A stretch of 64,000 nucleotides of DNA, taken from positions 2,604,001-2,668,000 of the forward strand of contig OZ241737.1 in assembly GCA_965200885.1 (NCBI GenBank). Reading direction: 5' to 3'. This document shows, piece after piece, positions 9,331 to 18,621 of the stretch. The translations under genes and the position numbers were made by a program. The DNA is from MPNP01 sp026710155 (lineage in GTDB: Bacteria > Pseudomonadota > Alphaproteobacteria > Rhodobacterales > Rhodobacteraceae). Under the pieces are notes generated by a model. That model was given only the letters and a program-made list of their open reading frames with translations, did not search any database and was not told the DNA's origin. How positions within the stretch are numbered: position 1 is the stretch's first letter; each line of letters opens with the position of its first letter.

Positions 9331-10606
9331 ACACGAATACCCAAAACCAATTGACTTAGGCAGGAATTATGGAACAATTTATCTGTTTCGGAGTTTGATT
9401 GTCGTTTTCTGTGTGATTTTACTGGCAAATTGTGCTCCAGATATCCGTCAGGATGTTACAAAATCCCCTAACCCGAAAGTACCGTTTGATGAATTGCAAA
9501 AATGGCCCAAGGCCGATTCTGATGGTATTTTTCAATTCGACAATCGAAGATATGTGGAGGTACGCCGAAATGAAAATCTCTATGATGTTGCCAGGCGGGT
9601 AAACGAAGATCCCTTGGTTGTTGCTGAATTAAACAAAATCAGACTCGACCAGCCACTTCAACCCGGAAAGGTACTTTTACTCTCCTACAGGACACCGGCA
9701 AACGAAACGGATAGGGAAATCGGAGAAGAAACACTTTCAGAACAAGAAATTGATATTACCGGAAGAACCGAAAACTATTACCGACATCGTGTTCAAAAGG
9801 GTGAAACCGCCTACTCCATTGCCAATCTGTATGATATTTCTGTAAGAACCCTAGCCGATTGGAATGAGCTTGATGCCGATTTCTCGGTTAAGGAAGGTGA
9901 AGTACTCATCATTCCTGCCCTGAAACAAATCAATGAAGAAAATGAACAACAAGGGCTCGACAGTCCTGAAGCTACCCAGTCAGAAAATGCTGTCGAGGAG
10001 GAGAATACAGAAGCCTCCGAAAATACTCCTTCTGAAGCAGTCGTGGATGAAGAACCTGAAACCGTTGAAGAAATAGGTGATGACAAGAGTGGGGAAAGCC
10101 CTACTCCCAGTGTAAATGAAGAGGAAAGTACTTCCGAAGATGAAATTGTTGGTCAAGAAACCAGCCAAACTGAAATGGAAACAGCCGAAGCAGTTGCATC
10201 AGGTGACATTGATTGTGATGATTTTGTTCCGACACAATTCGGATTCATCTCGCCCCTGAGAGGTGAATTGATCGAGGACTATTCCAATCAACCTGGTGGC
10301 AACAAGGGTCTGAATATTTCAGCCCCAGTCGGTTCCTCCGTCTTTGCCGTCGGGGAAGGCAAAGTTGCCCTGATATCGGATTTGGCCGAAGGAACCAAGG
10401 TGCTTTTGGTGCTTCATGATTGCAACATCTTCTCGATTTACCAAAACCTCGAGGATATTACCTTGGCAAGAGGGGATGTCGTTGCCCAGGGACAGAAGAT
10501 CGGAATATTGGATGAAGACTTGGGATACTTGCATTTTGAAATTCGCATGGGGCCGGATGCAATCGATCCGAAGGAATACATCCCTCCCTCGAGCTTTACC
10601 AATTGA
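9323..10606 (+). CDS. NlpD-like lipoprotein with LysM domains and degenerate M23 domain
   Basis: 427 residues from the ATG at 9323, which overlaps the pcm stop. An N-terminal hydrophobic segment ends in LLANC, a lipobox-like site. Two LysM peptidoglycan-binding domains follow (about residues 50-95 and 140-185), then a long Glu-rich linker, then a C-terminal LytM/M23 fold. The zinc ligands of active M23 peptidases look replaced: the HxxxD motif reads NKGLN and the HxH motif reads YLH. As in NlpD and EnvC, the domain is therefore probably non-catalytic and activates cell-separation amidases in the periplasm. That role is inferred from family knowledge. An alternative upstream start exists at 9284. 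Confidence 0.85.
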   Translation: MLRHEYPKPIDLGRNYGTIYLFRSLIVVFCVILLANCAPDIRQDVTKSPNPKVPFDELQKWPKADSDGIFQFDNRRYVEVRRNENLYDVARRVNEDPLVVAELNKIRLDQPLQPGKVLLLSYRTPANETDREIGEETLSEQEIDITGRTENYYRHRVQKGETAYSIANLYDISVRTLADWNELDADFSVKEGEVLIIPALKQINEENEQQGLDSPEATQSENAVEEENTEASENTPSEAVVDEEPETVEEIGDDKSGESPTPSVNEEESTSEDEIVGQETSQTEMETAEAVASGDIDCDDFVPTQFGFISPLRGELIEDYSNQPGGNKGLNISAPVGSSVFAVGEGKVALISDLAEGTKVLLVLHDCNIFSIYQNLEDITLARGDVVAQGQKIGILDEDLGYLHFEIRMGPDAIDPKEYIPPSSFTN

Positions 10607-10779
10607 CATCCTGTGTCGGCAACTTGCCAATGTCTTGATTGCAAGCAGCGCCCAATCTCTTTTGCTTGTGATGTCATTCAAATGGTCATGAACGGTTTGC
10701 CGATATCATTTGAACAATGCATGAAATATCCAATAATTCAGTTCATGGGGTATGATTTTGCATGAAACCCTTGGAATTT

Positions 10780-11751
10780 TCAGATGGCATCCCGTAGTTG
10801 ACCAAGCCTTTTGTTTCGTTCTTCCCGGGCTTTAAGTGCCTGATCCAGATCCACTTTTACAAACCTTGCAGGCCAATTGGGTTGAAGTTGACCAATCAAA
10901 TCCATATCCGCTGAAATAACGGTGCCCAACATACAATAACCACCTCCCGAAACGGCATCACGGTGCAGGACGATTGGTTCAGTACCACCCGGAATTTGAA
11001 TTGAACCGTAAGGATAACAGCTATCCACGATATTCGAGGGGTCAGAGCCAGCACCAAAGGGCTGTTCCCGATCCATGAAGTTCAAGGGCCGACCCTTTTG
11101 GAAGCGATAGCCAATACGATCCGCTTCAGGGGCCACTTTCCATACATCTTCAAAAAATTGCTTTTGTGATTCAGCAGTAAAACGATGCCAATAGAGACCA
11201 GGGACAACCCGTAATTCAACTTCAGAACCAACAGATTGCCTGAGTGCAGCCGGAATCGTGCATTTACCCCGTGAAGAATTGGATGACTTCCCTATCGGCA
11301 ATAAATCGCCTGACAGAAGATTACGCCCTTCAAAGCCTCCCAAGGCACCCAAGGTATAGGTTGCACGGCTCCCCAGGGCCAAGGGTACATCAATGCCCCC
11401 AGAAATGGCTATATAGGCCCGTGCACCTGACTTCAGGAAATCAAAGGTCAACCTCTGTCCGGCTTTTATCTCAAACTCGGACCAGGTTTCCCTTGATTCA
11501 CCATCAACCTTTGGTGGAAGTTCTGCACCTGTCACGGCAACTGTTGTATCCTTGTCAAACTCCAATTCCGGTCCCATGAATACAGTTTCCAGAACCGCTG
11601 CCCCTTCATCATTACCGACTAGCAGATTGGCGGCTCGTAGTGAATACCGGTCCATTCCACCCGAAATCGGAATTCCCAGGTGGTAATAGCCAGGGCGACC
11701 CAAATCCTGTACGGATGTCGCCAACCCGGGTTTAACAACCTTAATTGACAT
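10780..11751 (-). CDS. pxpC: 5-oxoprolinase subunit PxpC / biotin-dependent carboxyltransferase family
   Basis: 323 residues of the allophanate hydrolase subunit 2 (KipA/PxpC) family, recognised from VVKPGLATSVQDLGRPGYYH and the GGMDRYSLRAANLLVGN segment at the N-terminus. With PxpB it forms the ATP-dependent part of bacterial 5-oxoprolinase, which opens 5-oxo-L-proline to glutamate; related proteins act in urea-amidolyase-type reactions. It overlaps pxpB by 11 bp and is the last gene of the nine-gene minus-strand cluster. Substrate assignment to 5-oxoproline is from the family, not proven here. Confidence 0.88.
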   Translation of the reverse strand: MSIKVVKPGLATSVQDLGRPGYYHLGIPISGGMDRYSLRAANLLVGNDEGAAVLETVFMGPELEFDKDTTVAVTGAELPPKVDGESRETWSEFEIKAGQRLTFDFLKSGARAYIAISGGIDVPLALGSRATYTLGALGGFEGRNLLSGDLLPIGKSSNSSRGKCTIPAALRQSVGSEVELRVVPGLYWHRFTAESQKQFFEDVWKVAPEADRIGYRFQKGRPLNFMDREQPFGAGSDPSNIVDSCYPYGSIQIPGGTEPIVLHRDAVSGGGYCMLGTVISADMDLIGQLQPNWPARFVKVDLDQALKAREERNKRLGQLRDAI

Positions 11752-12616
11752 ATAGCTTTTTCCCTATTTTGCGATTGTATGCGTCAATGCCACTTTGAAA
11801 CTCTTCGAGAGCAAAGACAAAATCAACTGTTTTTGGTTCAAATCTGTTGGCTTCCACCTCGGTGCAATAATGATCATAGGCTTCACGGTCAATTGGTTTG
11901 AATTTGACAACATCGCCGGGATTGAAGAAAACCATGAAATCGCGGAGGTAATTGATTTCCTGTTTGGGATCGAATATTGGCATTGGAGTAATCCCGAACA
12001 TCTGATACCCACCTGCACCTCTCACCGAGTATATACAAGCAAAACAACCCCCATATCCTACTGTGAGTTTTGGCGTGTCGGTACGAGGCCTCAAGTATTT
12101 TGGCACCTCAATCTGACGCTCCCTTTCAACCATTTGATACATGAATGGCAATCCTGCAACAAATCCAACCATACTGACAAACCACGGCGAATTGGTGTAA
12201 GCCTCGATAAAGGAATCAACCGAATCAAAGCTGTTGATGCTGGCGGCAAACTCAATATCAGTACTACTGGGATCCTGATGCCTTTCCCGAAACCGCATTA
12301 GGGTTTCATGTGTCCAGGGATCATTGAAAAACACTGGAATTTCAATTGCCCGCGTTTTCAATGTCGCATCTGTTTTGGAAGTTAGTCGCTCAATTTTTTT
12401 CAATTCATCCAAAAGATCATTTGGTTTGATTTGATCTGGATCAAACTTGACCTGATATGAGGCGTTGGCAGGGCAGATCTCTATCAAACCCTTGATTTGG
12501 CTTTCCCTGACTGCTTTTGTCATTGACAGGCTTTTAAAAAAAGCATTCAGTGACATTTCCTCGCTGACTTCAGCGAAGATGTGATCATCACCGCCAAAAG
12601 AATATCTGGTACCCAT
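11741..12616 (-). CDS. pxpB: 5-oxoprolinase subunit PxpB-like (allophanate hydrolase subunit 1 family)
   Basis: 291 residues, longer than the usual 220-240. The central and C-terminal core has the family signatures FVAGLPFMYQM, GYGGCFACIYSVRGAGGYQMFG and FFNPGDVVKFKPI. The extra length is a C-terminal tail of about 60 residues after PGDVVKF. It should pair with the adjacent PxpC subunit. Its start is 21 bp downstream of the biotin carboxylase gene. The combination with a biotin carboxylase and carrier protein in one operon leaves open whether the substrate is 5-oxoproline or another lactam or amide. Confidence 0.85.
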   Translation of the reverse strand: MGTRYSFGGDDHIFAEVSEEMSLNAFFKSLSMTKAVRESQIKGLIEICPANASYQVKFDPDQIKPNDLLDELKKIERLTSKTDATLKTRAIEIPVFFNDPWTHETLMRFRERHQDPSSTDIEFAASINSFDSVDSFIEAYTNSPWFVSMVGFVAGLPFMYQMVERERQIEVPKYLRPRTDTPKLTVGYGGCFACIYSVRGAGGYQMFGITPMPIFDPKQEINYLRDFMVFFNPGDVVKFKPIDREAYDHYCTEVEANRFEPKTVDFVFALEEFQSGIDAYNRKIGKKLYVN

Positions 12617-12637
12617 AAGAAAAACCCCCTTTTTAAA

Positions 12638-13996
12638 CTATGTGAATTTCCCGTTAACCAACCAGTCATCAAGAAATGATGTATATACATCTCCTTGCCT
12701 TACCTGTGGGTCATCAATCAAGGCCTGATGAATGGTTTTCGTTGTTTCTATTCCGCTTATTTCAAGTTCAATCAAAGCTCGCTTCATGCGTTCGATACAG
12801 CTGGTGCGGTTTTCATCCCAAACAATCAATTTTCCAAGAAGGGAATCATAAAATGGCGGGATATTGTATCCTGCATAAAGCATTGTATCAAATCTCACTC
12901 CCGGCCCGGAAGGAAATCGCAGTTTTTCAACATGCCCTGGTTGAGGCAAAAAGTTGTTCCTTGGGTCCTCAGCATTTATACGGCACTCGATGGCATGACC
13001 CTTGATTGCAATGTCATTTTGCTTGATATTAATCTTTTTACCATTGGCGATGGAAATACCCTCACGGACCAAATCGATTCCTGTTATCATTTCGGTTACC
13101 GGGTGCTCAACTTGAATTCGGGTATTCATTTCCAGGAAATAAAATTCTTCGGTTGTTTCATCATACAGGAATTCAACTGTACCTGCTCCACAATAACCGA
13201 CCATGTGGGCAAAATCCCTTGCTTTTGTACAAATGGTATTGCGTATCGCATCATTGAGTGGCGAAGCCGGTGCTTCTTCCCAGATCTTTTGCCTTCTCCT
13301 TTGAAGGGAACACTCCCTGTCAAATACATGGATCGTATTTTCGCCATCCCCCAAAACCTGCACCTCAATGTGGCGTGGTCTTGGCAGATATTTTTCAACA
13401 AACAATCCACCATCTCCAAAAAAGGTTTTTGCCTCCAGACTGGCAACGGGAAACAAGCGTTCGAATTCCTCCCAATCATTTACGGTCCGAATGCCTCTTC
13501 CGCCTCCACCAGCCGTTGCTTTTATGAGAACCGGAAAATCAAATTCCTTCAAAATCGATTTGGCCATTTCAACGGATTCAACCAGGCCATTGCTTCCTGG
13601 CACGGTCGGCAGGCCGCTTTGCTCTGCCAGTTTTCTGGCGACAACCTTATCCCCAAGTTGACTAATGGTTTCACCCTTTGGACCAATAAATTTCAATCCC
13701 GCCTTTGTGACCTTATCGGCAAATGAACAATTTTCTGAAAGAAAACCATAACCAGGATGTATTGCATCAGCTCCCGAATCCAGTGCTACTTGAATGATTT
13801 TATCTTGATTCAAATAGGATTCAAGGGGCTGTGGAGGTCCTATGTTGACTGCTTGATCTGCCATCTTGACAGGCAGCGAGTCCTTATCTGCATCGGAATA
13901 AACCTGAATGGTACTTATTCCCAGTTCTTGCGAGGCTCGGATTATCCGTACCGCAATTTCGCCGCGATTGGCTATCAAAATACTCGAAATCGACAT
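12638..13996 (-). CDS. accC: Biotin carboxylase subunit (AccC-like)
   Basis: 452 residues with the full biotin carboxylase fold: the N-terminal ILIANRGEIAVRIIRA, the ATP-grasp glycine loop KATAGGGGRGIR, EEAPASPL, and the catalytic EMNTRIQVEHPVTE motif. It carboxylates biotin on a carrier protein using ATP and bicarbonate. The carrier gene lies 10 bp upstream. Because it sits inside the pxp/ABC cluster with no carboxyltransferase of the AccA/AccD type, it is more likely a dedicated catabolic copy than the fatty-acid synthesis enzyme. Confidence 0.93.
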   Translation of the reverse strand: MSISSILIANRGEIAVRIIRASQELGISTIQVYSDADKDSLPVKMADQAVNIGPPQPLESYLNQDKIIQVALDSGADAIHPGYGFLSENCSFADKVTKAGLKFIGPKGETISQLGDKVVARKLAEQSGLPTVPGSNGLVESVEMAKSILKEFDFPVLIKATAGGGGRGIRTVNDWEEFERLFPVASLEAKTFFGDGGLFVEKYLPRPRHIEVQVLGDGENTIHVFDRECSLQRRRQKIWEEAPASPLNDAIRNTICTKARDFAHMVGYCGAGTVEFLYDETTEEFYFLEMNTRIQVEHPVTEMITGIDLVREGISIANGKKINIKQNDIAIKGHAIECRINAEDPRNNFLPQPGHVEKLRFPSGPGVRFDTMLYAGYNIPPFYDSLLGKLIVWDENRTSCIERMKRALIELEISGIETTKTIHQALIDDPQVRQGDVYTSFLDDWLVNGKFT

Positions 13997-14006
13997 GGTT
14001 ACAAGT

Positions 14007-14249
14007 TTACATTTTCAGTTCGACGATTGACTGTCCAGCCGTAACCGCATCCTCATTTGCAACAAGGAAAGCAGCGATTGTGCCGGCTTTATCAGCCTGA
14101 ATTTCATGAAATGATTTCATGACCTCGATCAATCCGATGGTATCGCCTACAGAGACCGTATCGCCAACTTCCTTGTATGGAGGTTGATCTGGTGCCGATT
14201 TACGATAGAATGTACCGGGAAGTGGTGATTGGATGGTGTTGTCTGACAT
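14007..14249 (-). CDS. Biotin/lipoyl attachment domain carrier protein (BCCP-like)
   Basis: 80-residue stand-alone biotinyl domain. Recognisable are SPLPGTFYRKSAPD at the N-terminus and the biotinylation turn IEVMKSFHEIQAD, in which the Lys of VMKS is the expected attachment site; the usual sequence is AMKM or AMKL. It lacks the N-terminal extension of housekeeping AccB. It would carry CO2 for the adjacent biotin carboxylase and presumably be modified by the BirA ligase encoded at 40.3-41.0 kb. Confidence 0.9.
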   Translation of the reverse strand: MSDNTIQSPLPGTFYRKSAPDQPPYKEVGDTVSVGDTIGLIEVMKSFHEIQADKAGTIAAFLVANEDAVTAGQSIVELKM

Positions 14250-14290
14250 GATGATTTACTCCCTAATTACTGAAATATTAATTCTGTATT

Positions 14291-15010
14291 CTACAAGGCC
14301 TGAAGGGTTCTTTTGGCAACCATGGCAATTTCAACTGCGTTGGGTGTATCCGAATGGACGCAAATGCAATCACATCCAACCAGTACCTCCTTTCCATTTA
14401 CAGAAAAAGTTTTGTTCTCCTTGAAGGCCATGGTACATCTTTGTTCAACTTCCTCGGGCGGGACAGGTTCATGTTTCATTGTTATGATCAAGGTGCCATC
14501 ATCATTATAGTTCAGGTCTGCATAGAATTCTGCCAAAAAGTCATGACCTCTCGATTTATAAACCCTTTCATGGCAGGTATTGACCATGCCAATCAATGGA
14601 ACCCTGTAAACATCCGCCGCGTCACATATCGCATGTGCAACGCTTTCATCCCTTGCGGCCATCCCATAAAGAGCGCCATGGGGCTTGATATGATTAAGCT
14701 CGTAATTTTCAGCCTTAAGCATACCTACAAGGGCACCTATCTGGTAAATCAGGATATTGGCCAATTCCTTGCGGGATATTTTCATTTCCCTGCGTCCAAA
14801 TCCCTGCAAGTCAGGTAATGAAGGATGGGCACCCACCTTGACGTTGTTTTCCTTGGCAAGCTGTACTGTTTTACGCATGTGATTTGCGTCGGAACCATGA
14901 AATCCGCATGCTACATTTGCCATTGAAATCAGTGGCATGAGTTTATCGTCTTCTCCTATTTTATATAGCCCAAAACTTTCACCCATATCACAGTTAATCA
15001 ATGGTTTCAC
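14291..15010 (-). CDS. pxpA: 5-oxoprolinase subunit PxpA (LamB/YcsF family)
   Basis: 239 residues. The N-terminus INCDMGESFGLYKIG and the motif NVACGFHGSDANHM are diagnostic of the LamB/YcsF family; KVGAHPSLPDLQGFGRR and HIKPHGALYG complete it. PxpA is the hydrolytic subunit of bacterial 5-oxoprolinase and works with PxpBC. It lies between the dehydrogenase gene and the biotin carrier gene in the same direction with short gaps, so all three Pxp subunits are present in one cluster. Confidence 0.93.
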   Translation of the reverse strand: MKPLINCDMGESFGLYKIGEDDKLMPLISMANVACGFHGSDANHMRKTVQLAKENNVKVGAHPSLPDLQGFGRREMKISRKELANILIYQIGALVGMLKAENYELNHIKPHGALYGMAARDESVAHAICDAADVYRVPLIGMVNTCHERVYKSRGHDFLAEFYADLNYNDDGTLIITMKHEPVPPEEVEQRCTMAFKENKTFSVNGKEVLVGCDCICVHSDTPNAVEIAMVAKRTLQAL

Positions 15011-15031
15011 TAGTTTATCCTTTCACTTGGA

Positions 15032-16042
15032 TTACCAAACTTTTTCCGAAGTTGATTCTATCAAGACTTTTTTCTCCAGGCTTGCCGATTTGGCTATCGC
15101 TTCCATAACACGGACATTACTTGCCGCCTGGGGTGGCGTAACTCTGAATGTACATTCACCCATGCAACTCATGGCAAATTCATCCAGCTCAGCTTTCAGT
15201 GTATCAATTTTATCCAAACTATTATTGTAAAGTTTACCCTTGATAGTAACTGAGGCAAGAAAATCCTTATCAATATCTGCAAAGGCATTCATTTTTGTAC
15301 CGTAGATATTGAAGATTGTTGTATATGGTGCAGCAAACATACATCCCAAATACCCTGTCATTCCTGATTGAAATTCAAACAATGCCGATGTCGTGTCATC
15401 AATATCCACTGGAAGTACCCTGCGCTTGGCCAATGCCGTCACACTTTCGACGGGTCCGGCAATCCAGCACATCAAATCAATTAAATGTATGCCCAAACCG
15501 GCAATTCCGCCAGCCGGGCTTTCTTCTCTGTTTGCCCGCCATTTTTCAGGTGTATAGGCCATCGCACTTGGTGCTGAAAAGTTTGCTTCCAGATGAAGCA
15601 TGGTACCAAAATCGCCGTGATCACCCATAAGTTTCAATTCCTTGCTTGAAGTTGCAAATCTTCTGTTATGCCCAACGGCTAAAACAACCTTTGCTTCGTG
15701 ACAGGCCTGGATAGCCCTCCTTGCACTTTCGTAGGTCAAGGTGAAGGGTTTTTCAACAAAAACATGCTTGCCTGAATTTGCTGCTTCAATTACATGCTCG
15801 GCATGGAGTGAATGAGGTGTTGTGAGAATAACGGCATCAATACTCTCATCGGAAAGTAACTCTTCATAGGAAGAATGTCGATTGGTATCAAATTCTTTGG
15901 CAAATGCCTTGGTCCTGCTCTGATTGCGCGAATAGCAAGATACAATCTCAATCAGGCCTGATATTCCCTGGATGGATTTGGCGAGTTCGTTTGACCACCA
16001 TCCCAATCCAACAGAAGCTGCTCGAATTTTTTTCATTTTCAA
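15032..16042 (-). CDS. Gfo/Idh/MocA family oxidoreductase
   Basis: 336 residues. It has an N-terminal Rossmann domain and the family motif HVFVEKPFTLT near residue 95, followed by the C-terminal alpha/beta domain with GIAGLGIHLIDLMCWI carrying the usual catalytic His. Members oxidise or reduce sugars, inositols and other polyols with NAD(P). Its stop-side neighbour is pxpA, and its start overlaps the permease gene by 4 bp. Such enzymes often accompany ribose-type ABC importers, which suggests that the imported compound is sugar-like or is processed by oxidation first. Substrate unknown. Confidence 0.9.
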   Translation of the reverse strand: MKMKKIRAASVGLGWWSNELAKSIQGISGLIEIVSCYSRNQSRTKAFAKEFDTNRHSSYEELLSDESIDAVILTTPHSLHAEHVIEAANSGKHVFVEKPFTLTYESARRAIQACHEAKVVLAVGHNRRFATSSKELKLMGDHGDFGTMLHLEANFSAPSAMAYTPEKWRANREESPAGGIAGLGIHLIDLMCWIAGPVESVTALAKRRVLPVDIDDTTSALFEFQSGMTGYLGCMFAAPYTTIFNIYGTKMNAFADIDKDFLASVTIKGKLYNNSLDKIDTLKAELDEFAMSCMGECTFRVTPPQAASNVRVMEAIAKSASLEKKVLIESTSEKVW

Positions 16043-17058
16043 TCCTGACAGCTTGCCACCAGTTTGATACGGAAACGGTCAACAATTACGGCAAAGATCA
16101 AGAGAAGACCAATGACAACTATCTGCAGGTAAGATTCTATTCTGGCCAGATTCATACCATTTTGAACAATTCCAATAAACAATGCTCCCAAAACAACATT
16201 CTCAACCTTGCCAATTCCACCTCTCAAGCTTACACCTGCGATAACACAAGCTGCAATGGATTCAAGGGGCATTGACGCGCCGATGTTGGCTTCGCCAGAA
16301 TCAAGTCTTGCTGTAAGCAAAATACCCGATATTGCAGCCATGAAACCTGAAAGAACATATGCCAGAAACAAGGTGCGTTTGGTATTTATACCTGAAAGGT
16401 GCGCTGCCTTTATATTTCCTCCCACGGCATAAAAATGTCGCCCCAATCGCGTTCGGTCAACAACAATATACATGCCCAGGATTAACAGGAATGCCACGAG
16501 GACAGGGACAGGAAGTCCAAGGAATGTTCCAAAACCAAAGATATCACCGAATTCAATTGGCATACCATAAACCGGTATTCCTCCCGTCAAATACAAAGCA
16601 ATTCCAAAACCAACCGAAGCCATCCCCAAGGTCATCATAAATGGTGAAACATCGAAAACGGCTACACCAATTCCATTAACAACCCCTATCATGGTTCCAG
16701 CCAATACACCTGCTATGATCCCAATGGCGATAGCCAGGAACAATGCATCAGGCATGAATGAGTATGCCGTGGCCATGGCCAGGGCTCCGACGACAGATGT
16801 TATGGCGAGAATGGTACCCACCGAGAGGTCAAAACCACCTGTAAGCAAAGCAAACATTTGACCAACTGCAACCAAAGCCAGATAGGTGGATTGACGGACC
16901 ACATTCAAAAGGTTGCGTCCTGTGAGAAAATTGTCTGACAATGCAGTAAATATGATGATTGCGGCAACAAGTAAAAATGGCAGGACACCGAGGCGGATAA
17001 ATGCCATTCGGATGTAATGGCTTATTGCGTTTCGAGATTTGGGACTTTTGGCTTCCAT
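16039..17058 (-). CDS. ABC transporter permease, RbsC-like
   Basis: 339-residue inner-membrane protein with 8-10 hydrophobic segments and the BPD_transp_2 family features, including LLTGGFDLSVGTILAITSVVGA and the cytoplasmic loop GGNIKAAHLSGINTKRT that contacts the ATPase. It forms the channel of a ribose/simple-sugar type importer with the ATPase gene 19 bp upstream and the TorT-like binding protein. It overlaps the dehydrogenase gene by 4 bp, so translation is coupled. Confidence 0.93.
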   Translation of the reverse strand: MEAKSPKSRNAISHYIRMAFIRLGVLPFLLVAAIIIFTALSDNFLTGRNLLNVVRQSTYLALVAVGQMFALLTGGFDLSVGTILAITSVVGALAMATAYSFMPDALFLAIAIGIIAGVLAGTMIGVVNGIGVAVFDVSPFMMTLGMASVGFGIALYLTGGIPVYGMPIEFGDIFGFGTFLGLPVPVLVAFLLILGMYIVVDRTRLGRHFYAVGGNIKAAHLSGINTKRTLFLAYVLSGFMAAISGILLTARLDSGEANIGASMPLESIAACVIAGVSLRGGIGKVENVVLGALFIGIVQNGMNLARIESYLQIVVIGLLLIFAVIVDRFRIKLVASCQD

Positions 17059-17077
17059 TAATTTTCACCCTGATATT

Positions 17078-18577
17078 TTAGGCAGCTTCATGCCCAAAAC
17101 AATGTTCCAATACCGTTTCCTGGTTGAGTGCTTCACCTGACAATTCAGCTGACAAGTGCCCCCTGCACATGACATAAACCCTTTTGGGGAGATGCAGAAT
17201 TTCCGTCAAATCCGATGATATGACAAGAATCGCTGCACCATTCATAGACAATTCTGCAATAAATTCATAGATGGCTATCCTAGTGCCGACATCGACACCC
17301 ACAGTCGGCTCGTCGAATACAAACAGCCTGACTTTACGGGTCAAGCATTTGGCAAGCATGATTTTTTGTTGATTGCCACCAGAAAACATGCTTGGTACTT
17401 TCTCAATATTGTGCGGTTGCAAATTCATTTTGCCGGCAAGATCGTTCACTTTCTTTTTTTCTTGTTCCAACCTTATGAACAATCCCTTTGAAAAGTCTGG
17501 GCTTGACAATGCAGACATGGACACGCTTTCACGGGAGGGTCTGGACATGATTAGCCCCTCATCTCGCCGGTCTGAAGGTATATAGTAAAGTCCCAGATCG
17601 AGCATTTGACTTGGTGAATTTCCACTGATATCCATTCCATCAAAGCGAATTTGCCCGGAAGCGATATCCAAAAGCCCAAAACAAGCCCTTCCAATATCCG
17701 ATTTGCCTGAACCCACCAAGCCGGCGATTCCGACTATTTCACCCTTATTTACGCTTAATGACAAATCCTGGACTGCACCATTTTGCGTTGCAAGATTGTT
17801 GATTTCCAATACATTGCGGCCAGGTTTAAAGTCAATTTTGGGAAATATCTGGTCGAAAACCTTACCGGTCATCATTCGTACCAATTCCTTTTCTGGTACA
17901 TCAGCGGCTGCAGTTCCTACTTTTTTGCCATCCCTCAAAACGGTGATCCGATCACCGATCCTTCTGATTTCACTGATCCGGTGTGTGATATAAATTATCC
18001 CCACGCCATCTTGTTTCACCAAATTAATCAAATCGAAGAGCTGTTCGGTTTCTTTTTCCGTCAGGGAGGCTGTCGGTTCATCCAGAATCAATACAGACAC
18101 ATCATCTCGGAAGGCCTTGGCAATTTCAACCATCTGTTGTTCTGCGCGGGAAAGAAAATCAATACGTTGGTTTGGTTTCAAATCAAAGCCAAGCCTGTCA
18201 AGTATGTCTTTGGCCTGGTTATGTGCTTCTTGTTTGTTCAATAGTCCGAACCGGGATATTTCTGAACCCAAGAAGAGATTTTCCTCCACTGTCATCTGTG
18301 GTACAAGGGAAAATTCCTGGAAAACAGCACTTATTCCTAGTGATCTTGCGTGGTGTACTGAATAAATGTCTATCTGATTGTTTTTGAAGTTGAAAACTCC
18401 CTTGTCTGGAGATAGTGCGCCAGCAATAATGGAAATCAGAGTTGATTTGCCTGCCCCATTCTCACCAAACAGGACATGCACTTCCCCCGAATCAACCGAA
18501 AAGTCAACTTCATCAAGGACCAAAGCCCCTGAGAAACTCTTGCTAATTCCTTTTAATTCAAGCAAGGAAGGTCCCAT
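17078..18577 (-). CDS. Sugar-type ABC transporter ATP-binding protein, RbsA-like (two NBDs)
   Basis: About 499 residues with two nucleotide-binding domains. The first has Walker A GENGAGKST and Walker B VLILDEPTAS; its signature region is atypical (LSRAEQQMVEIAKA). The second has a Walker A-like GLVGSGKSD, a clear FSGGNQQKIMLAKCL signature and FDEPTVGVDVG. It energises import together with the RbsC-like permease. I chose the ATG at 18577, which has GGGAGG 11 bases upstream and gives the usual family N-terminus. An earlier ATG at 18622 overlaps the binding-protein stop as TGATG and is also possible. Confidence 0.92.
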   Translation of the reverse strand: MGPSLLELKGISKSFSGALVLDEVDFSVDSGEVHVLFGENGAGKSTLISIIAGALSPDKGVFNFKNNQIDIYSVHHARSLGISAVFQEFSLVPQMTVEENLFLGSEISRFGLLNKQEAHNQAKDILDRLGFDLKPNQRIDFLSRAEQQMVEIAKAFRDDVSVLILDEPTASLTEKETEQLFDLINLVKQDGVGIIYITHRISEIRRIGDRITVLRDGKKVGTAAADVPEKELVRMMTGKVFDQIFPKIDFKPGRNVLEINNLATQNGAVQDLSLSVNKGEIVGIAGLVGSGKSDIGRACFGLLDIASGQIRFDGMDISGNSPSQMLDLGLYYIPSDRRDEGLIMSRPSRESVSMSALSSPDFSKGLFIRLEQEKKKVNDLAGKMNLQPHNIEKVPSMFSGGNQQKIMLAKCLTRKVRLFVFDEPTVGVDVGTRIAIYEFIAELSMNGAAILVISSDLTEILHLPKRVYVMCRGHLSAELSGEALNQETVLEHCFGHEAA

Positions 18578-18621
18578 TTCAAATGAGACCTCCCTCAATT
18601 TTTTACAGTCAAGAACCGTCA

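Noticed and set aside
12695..13726. 343-codon plus-strand frame opposite the biotin carboxylase gene
   Set aside because: Antisense shadow of a well conserved gene, with no independent motifs.
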